Shown here: in pieces, positions 1 to 8,415 of the stretch
Layout of the letters: each line of letters starts with the position of its first letter
Numbering within the stretch: position 1 is the stretch's first letter
DNA from: JASJBU01 sp963797085
GTDB lineage: Bacteria; Pseudomonadota; Gammaproteobacteria; Chromatiales; Chromatiaceae
NCBI GenBank assembly: GCA_963797085.1
Contig: CAWCOA010000011.1
Location: 124,001-188,000, forward strand
DNA length: 64,000 nucleotides
Direction of reading: 5' to 3'
Program-made: the position numbers and the translations under genes
The notes under the pieces: model-generated
Told to the model about the DNA's origin: nothing
The model's input: the letters and a program-made list of their open reading frames with translations, nothing else
The model's database searches: none

Positions 1-625
1 GTTCAGAAATAGCTGATCTGATAGCTGGGTTACCGATATGAAACACGGTACGAAAACGCTGTTGCAAGGGGGCAATCACCTCATCCAATGCAGCAGCTAC
101 CTGCTCATCGAAACCACGTTGATAACCATTCATATCCAGATAGACGTTGATCGCCATGATCGAACCGTCACTGGAGAGTAGATTTCGCTCAACCAGCGGG
201 TTGTTCCGAGCTTCCTGGATCATGGATTCAACAGCTTTCCTGGTAGCGGGTATCTGCTTTAGATAGGGATCTGTAAAGACATAGCCATCGACGGTACGTA
301 AGTACCTGATTGAAAAAAGGCTAGTCGTCCGACTTACCTGGGGAATAGCCTCTATTGCCCGAACAGTCTGTTGAATTGAGGTTAGATTTTCCGGTTCGAA
401 AAGATCCGGGTCTTCAAGGTAGATGACCGTGACATTCTCACTGCCGAATGTCTCCAGGATTCGATGATATTCCGCCATGACTTGCGGATCATTGATCATC
501 ATACCTTCAGCTGTTATTTCAATTTGCAAATGGGATATCTGAAAAAGCGCAGCTAAGGTAATGCCTCCTATCAAACTCAGAATCAACCAGGGGTGCCTGG
601 CTGCAATGCTGATGATATGCTCCAT
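1..625 (-). CDS. RND/MMPL-family exporter, N-terminal part (runs off the window)
   Basis: The reverse complement of the first 625 bases is open from an ATG at 625 to the window edge, giving about 208 residues. It opens with a short cytoplasmic stretch (MEHIISIAARHPW) and one membrane helix (about residues 12-30), then a soluble periplasmic region with a start like that of RND-superfamily porter domains. This topology (one helix, then a large periplasmic loop) is standard for MMPL/RND proteins. The predicted role is proton-driven export of lipids or hydrophobic compounds across the inner membrane. The rest of the gene lies left of the window, so substrate and partners cannot be judged. A second, complete RND gene sits at 34.8-37.7 kb, but the two N-termini are not obviously close paralogues. 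Confidence 0.75.
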   Translation of the reverse strand, partial: MEHIISIAARHPWLILSLIGGITLAALFQISHLQIEITAEGMMINDPQVMAEYHRILETFGSENVTVIYLEDPDLFEPENLTSIQQTVRAIEAIPQVSRTTSLFSIRYLRTVDGYVFTDPYLKQIPATRKAVESMIQEARNNPLVERNLLSSDGSIMAINVYLDMNGYQRGFDEQVAAALDEVIAPLQQRFRTVFHIGNPAIRSAISE

Positions 626-995
626 TCGCACAATCCCGGTAGTCCCTGACTTGGAATAGCCGCAACCCAAATTTGTTGTATCGCCTATCCCTAGCCGCAG
701 AAACCAGGACAGGGATGGCTCTCAAGAATCACTTCGTTGAGCGACGAGACAAGGCCCTGCTGATTTCATGATCGTCACAGACTAGCTGGGTGCCAGTACT
801 GCAGAACACACTTTCTTGCTAGTGCGAAGAAAGGTTGAGAGAAAACTTGCTTCGACGCTGGCAGGAGCCGACTCTCATATTGATAAAAGCTTAATAGTTA
901 GCCGGTGCTCGTAAAATCCCTAAACTTCTCAATTGACAAATGAAAGCCTGCGTGGTTAACGTTCAATTTCCAAGTTTAGGATTTCCCGTCACTTG
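626..995. other. Non-coding gap between exporter and regulator
   Basis: This 370-base stretch lies between the starts and ends of two minus-strand genes. I see no convincing open frame, tRNA or strong hairpin-plus-T-run. It presumably carries the promoter of the exporter to its left. Confidence 0.4.
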
Positions 996-1805
996 TCACC
1001 TGAGAAACAGGAAAGATTCAATAATCTTTATCTTTAGGTTCCATGGTTCAAGGTCATTATGATTGACATCATTACTCAGTTTTTCAGAAACCCTCTGTAG
1101 TTGCGCAGCTATCGTATTGGGAGATTTACCACCGAGTATTTTTGCGTATTGTTTTCCAGTGGCAGAAGGATTGCTAACGATGAGCTTTATGAGTTTCATG
1201 GTTTCAGGAGAGCCAGTGAATCTGTTCAAAAGCGTTACTTGCTCGACTAACGTCTTGTCGCAGATGTAACCAAAACAGTAGAGGTATGTGGAACACAGAA
1301 CGGGAAAAACATCGTCGAAAAAGTATATTTCTCTCTCGCTGAACAACTGATACTGCTCAGCCAAACACAAATAAAGAACAAGATATTTATTTTTATGCCC
1401 AGGAATTCTTGCGCTGGCTGAGAGGGTATTGCTTATATCGAATAGTAAACAATGTTTATGATAGAATTCAGAATCATACAACTCATCAAAAATTAAATGA
1501 TCCGGACCATGAAATACCATCCTGGGGTTAGCAATTACCTTGGGAGTAAAAAAATCGGTTGTACTTATCCTGCAATATTTTTCTTCTATTATCTGGGGTT
1601 GATTAAAGCAATAGCTCTTCAATTCACCTAGGGTCATATTGTCTTTAATCTTGCAAAAATTCAGCAGCGCCGAATCCACCTTTATATATTCACTCAATAC
1701 CCTGAAAGAATATTCACAATACTCCTCGATGTTTTTTGAGTTGAGAGCAGCCGAAAGTAAATCTTTCTTAACCAATAAAAGATCGGGTCGGGAAATAATG
1801 CTCAT
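996..1805 (-). CDS. Putative HTH transcriptional regulator (LuxR-like C-terminus)
   Basis: The protein has 269 residues if translation starts at the ATG at 1805, which has a good ribosome site (AGGTGG) five bases upstream; a GTG three codons earlier is possible. Residues up to about 190 look like a ligand- or signal-sensing domain of GAF/autoinducer-binding type. The last 70 residues contain a helix-turn-helix-like stretch (SATGKQYAKILGGKSPNTI, then AAQLQRV) resembling the DNA-binding helices of LuxR/GerE-type regulators. I do not recognise the exact family. The gene is visibly richer in A+T than its neighbours and uses more Lys/Ile/Tyr/Phe codons, which suggests later acquisition. It stands alone, with about 300 bases of non-coding DNA on its upstream side. 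Confidence 0.6.
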   Translation of the reverse strand: MSIISRPDLLLVKKDLLSAALNSKNIEEYCEYSFRVLSEYIKVDSALLNFCKIKDNMTLGELKSYCFNQPQIIEEKYCRISTTDFFTPKVIANPRMVFHGPDHLIFDELYDSEFYHKHCLLFDISNTLSASARIPGHKNKYLVLYLCLAEQYQLFSEREIYFFDDVFPVLCSTYLYCFGYICDKTLVEQVTLLNRFTGSPETMKLIKLIVSNPSATGKQYAKILGGKSPNTIAAQLQRVSEKLSNDVNHNDLEPWNLKIKIIESFLFLR

Positions 1806-2106
1806 AACATCCACCTATGTCGTTCCATCGTAAAGGGAGTTATCTCATTAGCGATAAGAGAATCTACAGCTTTTCAATATTAAAGTGTTTGTAAATTGGT
1901 TTACAAGCTGTCCGAAAATCCTTATCCGAATTATTGAATATTTAGCAAGCCTTGTTCAGAATACCCGCCTCCTCGCCACTCACAATATTACAACCCTTTG
2001 ACAAGAACGAAGGTTTGATAGACAGACAGTTTGGTAATGCAGAAATGAGGCACCTGATCCCGGTCTGTGTGCGGGTGATGTAACAAGACAACATCTACAG
2101 CAGGTG
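1806..2106. other. Non-coding gap upstream of the regulator
   Basis: About 300 AT-rich bases that hold the regulator's ribosome site and presumably its promoter. The MacAB-like operon ends at the right border. I see no RNA gene or clear terminator. Confidence 0.35.
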
Positions 2107-3310
2107 CTATTCCGCCCGCAACGCTTCTACCGGATCAAGCTGCGCCGCACGCCGCGCGGGCAATACGCCGGCCAGCAGGCCAATCAATACTGCCACCGCT
2201 TCCGCCAGCAGAATATACAGGAGGGAAACATGCACCGGCAGCGCTGGCAAGGCAAAATGCAATAATTGGGCAAGCCCTATACCCAATAACAGGCCGCTCA
2301 CGCCTCCCACGGTCGACAGCACCACCGCCTCCCCCAAAAACAGGCTGAGCACCTGTGACTGACGGGCGCCCAGGGCGCGCAGCAGTCCGATTTCATTGAT
2401 CCGCTCATTCACCGCAATGGTCATGATGGTGACAATACCGATCGCCCCGACCAGCAGGGAAATTCCACCGATCGCCCCCACTGCAAAGGTCAGCACATCC
2501 AGCACCTTGCCCAGCACGTCCAACATCTGCTGCTGGGTGGTGATGGTGACATCCTCCTTGCCGTGGCGCGCCACCAGAAGCTCCTTTATACCCTTCACCA
2601 CCTTTTCCACGGACATGCCCTCGTCATAGATCAGATCGATCTCGAACAGGGACTCGGTATTGAACAGGCTCATACCCCGTACGGTGGGAATATACACCGT
2701 GTCATCGAGATCAAAGCCGAGAAAGGTGCCTTTGGACTCCATGACGCCTATGATCCGATAACGGCTGCCGCCAATCGTGATGCGTTGCCCCAGCGGATTG
2801 CGGTCGCCGAACAGTTCCTTACGCACCTTGCTGCCCAGCACTGCAAAAGCGCGTGGTGCGGTGGGGTCGTCAGCCGGCAGAAAACGGCCCAGTTTGACGC
2901 GCATGCTGAAGGCCGCCGGCATTTCGGATCCGACACCATAGACCGTGGTGCGGCGGCGCCGGTTACCGGCCTCCACCTCGGCATTACCCACTACCACCGG
3001 CACCACCGCCCGAGTGTAGGAGAGCCGTTCCAGGGCCTCTGCATCAGCAATCGAGAGTGGGCGCTCGGTGCCGAACATACCCATACTGGTGCCCGCCGTG
3101 GTGGCCTTGCCCGGATTGATACCCACCAGGTTGGTGCCGAACTGGCTGAATTCGGAGAGCACGAATTGATGCACCCCCTCACCGATGGAGGTCAACAGCA
3201 CCACCGCTGCAATCCCCACCGCAATCCCCAGGGTGGTGAGAAAACTGCGCAAACGATGGGCGATCAGCGAGCTGCCGGTCAGATGAAGAAAGTCTCGGTA
3301 CGCAAATCAT
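2107..3310 (-). CDS. MacB-like ABC transporter permease, second copy (one +1 frameshift near its start)
   Basis: This is an inner-membrane permease of the MacB/FtsX-like family. It has an N-terminal helix, a large periplasmic MacB_PCD domain and a C-terminal FtsX domain with three helices (INEIGLLRALGARQSQVLSL, then two hydrophobic stretches ending in PARRAAQLDPVEALR). Frame-continuous sequence begins at a TTG at 3252. The natural start appears to be the ATG at 3308-3310, which overlaps the stop of the upstream permease as ATGA. One extra base at about 3298-3303 separates that start from the rest; removing it restores a normal N-terminus (MI-C-YRDFLHLTGSSLIAHR). The gene is last in the exporter operon and would pair with the permease, ATPase and fusion protein upstream. 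The substrate is unknown (macrolide, lipoprotein or peptide export are all known for the family). Confidence 0.8.
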
Positions 3311-4527
3311 CTCCCCGACAGAGCAAGCACCGGGTCCAGACGGGCCGCGCGGCGCGCCGGCAGCAGACTGAACAGCAGGCCAGTGATCAGGGCCACTGCG
3401 AACACGCTGCCGATCACCCAGCCCGGCGCATAGGCCGGCAGGATCGGGAAACACCTGACGGATAATCCAGCATCCCAGCTCCCCCAGCCCCAGCCCGCAG
3501 AGCCCCCCCAGCGCCGAGAGCAGCAGCGGCCTCGGCAAGAATCAGCCGCAGGATCTGTCCCCGTGACGCCCCCAGCGCCTTGAGCAGACCGATCTCCGCA
3601 GGTGCGTTCTGAGATCGCCACCAGCATCACGTTCATGATCAGGATACCCGCCACCGCCAGGCTGATCGCCGCAATACCGCCCACCGCATAGGTCAGGGCG
3701 CCGAGGATCTCATCGAAAGTGGCCAGTACCGCATCCTGGGTGACCACCGTGACGTCTTTCTCGCCCTGGTGACGCTTCTGCAGCACCTCGATGACCATCT
3801 GTTTGACGGGTTCGATGGCTTCCCGGCTCTTGGCCTCCACCAGCATCCGGAACAAGGAAGAGGTATTGAACATCTGCTGGGCGGAGGCGACCGGAATGAT
3901 CACCGTCTCCTGCACATCCACGCCAATCGAACGCCCTTCCGATCCCACCACCCCGATGACCCGGAAACGCCGGTCACCCAGCCTGATCCATTCCCCCAGC
4001 GCCTGGTCGGCGCCAAACAGCTCGTCGCGGATGATTTTGCCGATCACCGCCACCGGCGCGGCCCGGTCAAGATCCATGCTGGGCAGAAACTGGCCCTGCG
4101 CCATCTGCCAGTGGCGGATCGCCAGCAGGTCGTGACTGGCGCCGAGTACCACCACCTCCCGCGAGCGGCTGCCCCGGCTGACGTCCGCCTGCCCGACATT
4201 GAGCGGGGCCATGCGCTTCACCCGGGTGCTGCGTAGCAGCGCCTGGGCATCGTCCAGGGTCAGATCACGGGTGGTTTCGCCCATCATCGCACTGGGATCT
4301 ATGCCCGTGGTCTCGGAGCGACCGGGAAAGATGATCACCAGATTGGTGCCCAGGGAGGCAAACTCATCCATCACATAGCGACGCGCGCCCTCCCCCAGGG
4401 CGGTCAGAATCACCACCGAACCGACCCCGATCGACATCGCCAGCAGCATCAACAGGGTGCGGGCGGGATAGCCACGCAGCGCGCCCCAGGAGAAGCGCGC
4501 GATATCCGCGCTATGCAGGGCCATCAT
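3307..4527 (-). CDS. MacB-like ABC transporter permease, first copy (internal out-of-frame segment)
   Basis: This is a 406-residue open frame with MacB permease layout: N-terminal helix (RTLLMLLAMSIGVGSVVILT), periplasmic MacB_PCD region and C-terminal FtsX domain ending PARRAARLDPVLALSGR. Residues about 308-363 do not fit the family, being Cys/Gly/Trp-rich where a helix is expected. Three single extra bases, at about 3599-3603, 3526-3531 and 3439-3445, account for this. Removing each restores ERTAEIGLLKALGASRGQIL, then AEALLLSALGGLCGLGLGEL, then VFPDLPAYAPG. Because there are three insertions, the frame returns to normal and the ORF stays open, but as written the protein would lack a proper transmembrane helix. 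The start overlaps the end of the ATPase gene by 17 bases. Confidence 0.8.
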   Translation of the reverse strand: MMALHSADIARFSWGALRGYPARTLLMLLAMSIGVGSVVILTALGEGARRYVMDEFASLGTNLVIIFPGRSETTGIDPSAMMGETTRDLTLDDAQALLRSTRVKRMAPLNVGQADVSRGSRSREVVVLGASHDLLAIRHWQMAQGQFLPSMDLDRAAPVAVIGKIIRDELFGADQALGEWIRLGDRRFRVIGVVGSEGRSIGVDVQETVIIPVASAQQMFNTSSLFRMLVEAKSREAIEPVKQMVIEVLQKRHQGEKDVTVVTQDAVLATFDEILGALTYAVGGIAAISLAVAGILIMNVMLVAISERTCGDRSAQGAGGVTGTDPAADSCRGRCCSRRWGGSAGWGWGSWDAGLSVRCFPILPAYAPGWVIGSVFAVALITGLLFSLLPARRAARLDPVLALSGR

Positions 4528-5191
4528 CGTTTACCAGTTTTCCGTCCATCATATGCAGCTGACGGCGTGCGCGCTGGCCCATTTCGGGATCATGGGTCAC
4601 CATGATCAGGGTAATGCCGCGCTGCGTTCAGCGCCTCCAGGATCCGGATCACATCCTGCACCGGAGCGATGATCCAGGTTGCCGGTGGGCTCGTCCGCCA
4701 GCAGCACCTCCGGTTCGGTGACAGTGGCCCGGGCAATCGCCACCCTTTGCCGCTGCCCGCCGGAGAGCTGATCGGGCTTATGATGTCCCCGGTCGGTCAG
4801 ATTCAGTTCTTCAAGCACCTTCGCCACCCGCGGATCTACGCTCCTCTGCCGGCACCCCGGCGAGCATCAGGGGCAGGGCGACATTCTCCGCCGCGGTGAG
4901 CCGGGGCACCAGGTGAAACATCTGGAAGACAAAACCGATCTCCCGGTTGCGCACCCGGGCCTGCTCCTGATCATCCAGACCGGTGACATCCTGGCCATTC
5001 AGCTGATAGATCCCGGAACTGGGCCGGTCGAGCAGCCCGAGCAGGTTCAGCAGGGTGGATTTGCCGGAACCGGAAGGCCCCATGATGGAGACATATGCGC
5101 CGGCCTCGATGGTCAGAGTTACGTCATCCAGGGCATGGACGGTCTGATCACCGACCTGAAAATCCCGGTGGATGTTGACCAGTTCGATCAT
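4511..5191 (-). pseudogene. MacB/LolD-type ABC transporter ATPase (frameshifted three times)
   Basis: This would be the energising ATPase of the exporter. The start (ATG at 5191, MIELVNIHRDFQVGDQ) is typical. Walker A (GPSGSGKST), the Q-loop region, the signature (LSGGQRQRVAIARA) and Walker B (VLLADEPTGNLD) are all visible, followed by the switch histidine in IMVTHD. As written, the frame breaks at about 4833-4840, 4653-4660 and 4618-4625, each time by one extra base. After the third insertion the frame returns, so that it would end at the TAG at 4511-4513 with a normal total length of about 225 residues. Either the gene is inactive or the sequence carries local errors. It overlaps both neighbours, as in a tightly coupled operon. 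Confidence 0.75.
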
Positions 5192-6344
5192 TTCGCTGGT
5201 CTTCGACCACCGCCAAGGCGCCGGCCTTAACACCTTCCCGGTCCACCGAAACCACCACCTGATCATTTTCCTGCAGGCCATCGGTCACCTCGGTCCAGGC
5301 CCAGTTGCTCAAGCCCGTTCTCGATCATGCCGCTCTTCCAGCAGGCCATCCTGAGTCAGCCGCAGCACCTTATTGCCTTCCAGGATCGCTTCGGTGGGAA
5401 TGCGCAGCACATCCGTCACGCTGCTTGAGGATGATCTCGATATCCGCGCTGTAGCCCGGCAGCAGGCAGTCACAATCTTCCGGGACATCGAAATCCACCT
5501 CCACATCCACGGTGCGGGCCTGTTTCTCCCGATCCAGCACATAGGGGGCGATGCGCCGCACCCGGCCTTTGAATTCCCGCTCGGAAAAGGCATCCAGGGC
5601 GATGCGCGCCGGCATGTCGATCCGGATGCCCGGGGCATCCACCTCGTCGATGGGCGCCGAAACATAGACACAGCTGATATCCATCAGGTCCACCGCCGGC
5701 GGCGTGGGTATACCCACGGGTGAAGGCGTGACGAACTCACCCACCTCACCATTCACCTCCGCCACGATGCCGGCAAACGGCGCCTTCAGTTGGGTCTGAT
5801 CCAGCGCCGCCATGGCCACATCCAATTTGGCCTGACTCACCTGAATGGCAGACTTGGCGGCGGTGCAGGCGGCCTTCTGCGCCCGCGCCTCGCCATTCGC
5901 CTTGTCCACCGCCTCTTCCGCGGCCAGCTTCTGTTTCTTCAGTTGGATCAGACGCCGCGCCTCCCGCTCAGCCACCTGGGCCAGCACACAGGTCTGCTCC
6001 GCCTTGGCGCTGGTGGAGAGGATTTCGCTCTCGGCCAGGCTCACCTGGGCGCTCAGGTCATCATTCCAGAACTCCATGAGGATCTGTCCCCGTTCCACCC
6101 GATCACCCTCTTTCACCGGCATCAGCGCAATTTGCCCCCCCATCCGAGGTGAGATACCCGCCCGCCGGCAGGCGCGGATGGTGCCAGCCCGGGTGTTGGC
6201 CACCGTATCCTCCACCTTGCCGGTTTCGGCTGCCTTGACATTCACCGCCACCGGTTTGCTGCGACCCAACCAAAAATAGAGGCCGGCGACCAGCAAAGCC
6301 AGGATCAGCAAAATGATAAATATCCGAAATATTTTCTTTACCAT
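5148..6344 (-). pseudogene. MacA-like periplasmic membrane-fusion protein (frameshifted near the C-terminus)
   Basis: This is the HlyD/RND-type adaptor that would link the ABC permease to an outer-membrane channel. It starts at the ATG at 6344 with a single anchoring helix (residues about 6-26), then a biotinyl-lipoyl-like segment (ISPRMGGQIALMPVKEGDRV), a coiled-coil hairpin (about 85-160) and a beta-barrel region. The continuous frame stops at 5370. Extra single bases at about 5417-5426, 5326-5334 and 5304-5312 explain the break. Removing them yields a MacA-like tail (TEAILEGNKVLRL, then GLSNWAWTEVTDGLQENDQV) running to a TGA at 5148-5150. The gene is first in the operon and overlaps the ATPase start by about 44 bases. 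Confidence 0.72.
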
Positions 6345-6383
6345 CTAGCAGTCCTGTAGGCGTTTGCTTGATTGTGAAACGGG

Positions 6384-6917
6384 TTAACTGTCTGCTGCTT
6401 GAGTTCCGACATGCTTCTCCTTGGCACTTTTCAGGTTTTCCATATGGATGATCAACCCATCAGTTGTCTCTTTGAGAAGTTCCAACTCTTCGACAGAGAG
6501 ATCATCGAGCTGTTCAAGATTGTACTCGATCGTATCGATGATCTGTTTTACCGGTCGCTGCAGGGGTCGCATGAAGTAAGCAGTGATGGTGGCGACGATG
6601 GTACCGAAAAACAGCATGGAACCGAGGATGATCCAGATGCCACCGATAATCTCAGATAGCCCATTGACCGGCATATCCGCAATTCCGGCAGTGGAGAAGG
6701 CGGCGATCCCCCAGTAGAGGGCACGGCCGTAGCTTGTAATGCTGCTGCCTTCGGCGCCCATCTCTGTGGCATAGAGACCCGCAGCAAACAGCACCCAAAG
6801 TACCACCAGAATGATGATCATCCTGACGATGGGCGTATGCACGACCACGTCTCGGAAGAAACGCCTGGAGCGTTGTTTCAGATTCCCGGGTTTTTTCAAG
6901 CTCCTGTGCTTTTTCAT
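6384..6917 (-). CDS. Two-helix ion channel protein with non-canonical pore
   Basis: This 177-residue protein has a basic N-terminus, a first membrane helix (about residues 31-50), a pore-helix-like re-entrant loop (YWGIAAFSTAGIADMP, about 68-83), a second membrane helix (about 88-113) and an acidic helical C-terminal tail with coiled-coil character. This is the fold of minimal two-helix potassium channels. The filter, however, reads TAGIAD where potassium channels have T-x-G-Y-G-D, so selectivity is uncertain. It lies 39 bases upstream of the exporter operon on the same strand and may be co-transcribed with it and with the dioxygenase gene behind it. A small mechanosensitive or non-selective channel is an alternative. 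Confidence 0.6.
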   Translation of the reverse strand: MKKHRSLKKPGNLKQRSRRFFRDVVVHTPIVRMIIILVVLWVLFAAGLYATEMGAEGSSITSYGRALYWGIAAFSTAGIADMPVNGLSEIIGGIWIILGSMLFFGTIVATITAYFMRPLQRPVKQIIDTIEYNLEQLDDLSVEELELLKETTDGLIIHMENLKSAKEKHVGTQAADS

Positions 6918-6949
6918 CCTCCCGACTCCGTCCCCTCAATCAAGCAGAC

Positions 6950-7624
6950 TCACACATCTCCCCACATGCGCAGCAAATTGGCATAGGACTTGTCCGCCAG
7001 ACCAGTATGTTCTTGTTCAGGTGCGTTTTTCAACAGATGCTCCCGCACCTGATCCAGCTCGTAGAGCAGCTCCCGTCTGGCCGGGTCCCGCACATAGCTC
7101 TGGATCCAGGCCAGGGCCACCAGCCGTTCACCTTCGCTCACCGGCGCCACATGATGCAGACTGGATGAGGGATAGATCACCGCGCTGCCCGCCGCCAGCT
7201 TCACCTTCTGCTGACCAAAGGTGGTGCCGATCACCAGTTCGCCACCCTGGTAGCTCTGTGGGTCACGCAGAAAGATAGTCATAGAGACATCGGTGCGGAA
7301 ACGCTGGCCGCTGTGCCCCATCAGCGGGTCATCCACATGATCGCCGTAGGTCATGCCCAGCTGGTAACGGGCAAAGATCGGATCGGCCATGCGATAAGGC
7401 AACACCGCGCTGCGAAACGTCGCATTATGCGCCATCGCGCTGGTAAGGATCCGGATCAGCGTCTCCATGCTCTTTGGCTCCGCCTTCATCTCCTCATTGT
7501 GCTTGACCCGACTGGCGGCGCTGCCGGCGGTGAGTTTGCCGTCGACGAACTCCGCTTTGGCCAGCACCTCTTCAATCTTGTTTAGTTGCGCCTCGTTCAA
7601 GAGGCCGGGAATTTCCAGCAACAT
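6950..7624 (-). CDS. PKHD-type Fe(II)/2-oxoglutarate dioxygenase (PiuC/YbiX family)
   Basis: This 224-residue protein matches the length and layout of PKHD-type hydroxylases often found near iron-uptake genes. The double-stranded beta-helix core carries the iron ligands in HVDDPLM (His and Asp) and a distal His in LHHVAPV, with an Arg in the segment GERLVAL likely binding 2-oxoglutarate. The start MLLEIPGLL is typical of the family. The physiological substrate of PiuC-type enzymes is not settled. It shares direction with the neighbours on both sides (25- and 32-base gaps), suggesting a small operon, although nothing around it is an obvious TonB receptor. Confidence 0.85.
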   Translation of the reverse strand: MLLEIPGLLNEAQLNKIEEVLAKAEFVDGKLTAGSAASRVKHNEEMKAEPKSMETLIRILTSAMAHNATFRSAVLPYRMADPIFARYQLGMTYGDHVDDPLMGHSGQRFRTDVSMTIFLRDPQSYQGGELVIGTTFGQQKVKLAAGSAVIYPSSSLHHVAPVSEGERLVALAWIQSYVRDPARRELLYELDQVREHLLKNAPEQEHTGLADKSYANLLRMWGDV

Positions 7625-7649
7625 GCCAGTACTCCTTCCAGGTAATAAA

Positions 7650-8030
7650 TTACGATTCTATCTGCTGCAACAGTTCATCCAGACGCGCTTCCTGAATCGG
7701 GAATTCCAATGCACCGAAAATCGGATAACGCTGCTTCACGCCTTCCAGCCTCTGCAGGTAGTGGTGATCAATGAACACGATCACCTTGGCCTGAGTGTCG
7801 TAGCGTTGCAGGGTCGCGAGCAGAGATTCCAGATTGCTCAAGCGATCCCGGAACTGGGGATCTACATAGAATTCCGCCACCACCACCCGCGGCTGGTGTT
7901 TTTTCAGCCAGGCTTGCGCCTTACGCACCGAGTTGACCATCTCCACCTGGTAACCATGGCGTTTATACAGCGGCAAGAAATTGGGATAACCACCCAGTTC
8001 TACCAGGGCAAGTAATTCCGGAGCATTCAT
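7650..8030 (-). CDS. Conserved hypothetical, receiver-like alpha/beta protein
   Basis: The product is a 126-residue soluble protein without signal peptide. Alternating hydrophobic strands and amphipathic helices (VVVAEFYVDPQF; AKVIVFIDHHY; FGALEFPI) resemble a CheY/receiver or flavodoxin-like fold. The phosphoacceptor Asp pocket of true receivers is not evident, so a degenerate receiver is the best structural guess. I do not recognise a named family. It is followed after 25 bases by the dioxygenase gene on the same strand and is divergent from the small gene starting at 8098. Confidence 0.6.
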   Translation of the reverse strand: MNAPELLALVELGGYPNFLPLYKRHGYQVEMVNSVRKAQAWLKKHQPRVVVAEFYVDPQFRDRLSNLESLLATLQRYDTQAKVIVFIDHHYLQRLEGVKQRYPIFGALEFPIQEARLDELLQQIES

Positions 8031-8097
8031 AGCTTGATTTTATCCTCAATGAATCGGATCATTTTACTCCTTATGCAGCAAAAAAGTTGGACAAGCC

Positions 8098-8415
8098 ATG
8101 CAACTGAATCTAATTATCGATGATTGGTCAATGAATCTGGAGATCACAGACGAATATCTGCAGACCATGCAGGATTCTTTCGGCAAGATAGACCGGGATA
8201 TGGATCAAGGGCGGCGGCTCGGACAGCGCTTCATCAAGGAACCGAATCTGACTCAGCGTTGCCAGATTGCGGCGGACCGGCTGCTGTCAGCCCTGGAGTC
8301 GAACAATGAAGCGATGGCCCTGCTGATGGGCGGCTACATCGTCACGCGCATGGACGGCGTGAAACAGGTAAAAATCGACAACAATGGTGAACCTCAGGAG
8401 ACCAGCTTCAACTAG
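8098..8415 (+). CDS. Conserved hypothetical small protein
   Basis: This 105-residue acidic protein has no signal peptide or membrane helix. Its second half is helical (CQIAADRLLSALESNNEAMALLMGGYI). It starts at the ATG at 8098 in a divergent arrangement with the receiver-like gene, sharing a 67-base intergenic region that must hold both promoters. It ends against a hairpin and converges on the gene at 8408-9481. I do not recognise a domain. Confidence 0.55.
   Translation: MQLNLIIDDWSMNLEITDEYLQTMQDSFGKIDRDMDQGRRLGQRFIKEPNLTQRCQIAADRLLSALESNNEAMALLMGGYIVTRMDGVKQVKIDNNGEPQETSFN

Noticed and set aside
2563..3465. Long plus-strand open frame opposite the permease genes
   Set aside because: It is antisense to well-defined MacB motifs, rich in His/Gln/Arg as shadow frames are in GC-rich genes, and has no ribosome site.
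3298..5426. Programmed ribosomal frameshifting in the exporter operon
   Set aside because: Ten separate +1 sites without slippery sequences or shared context do not look programmed.
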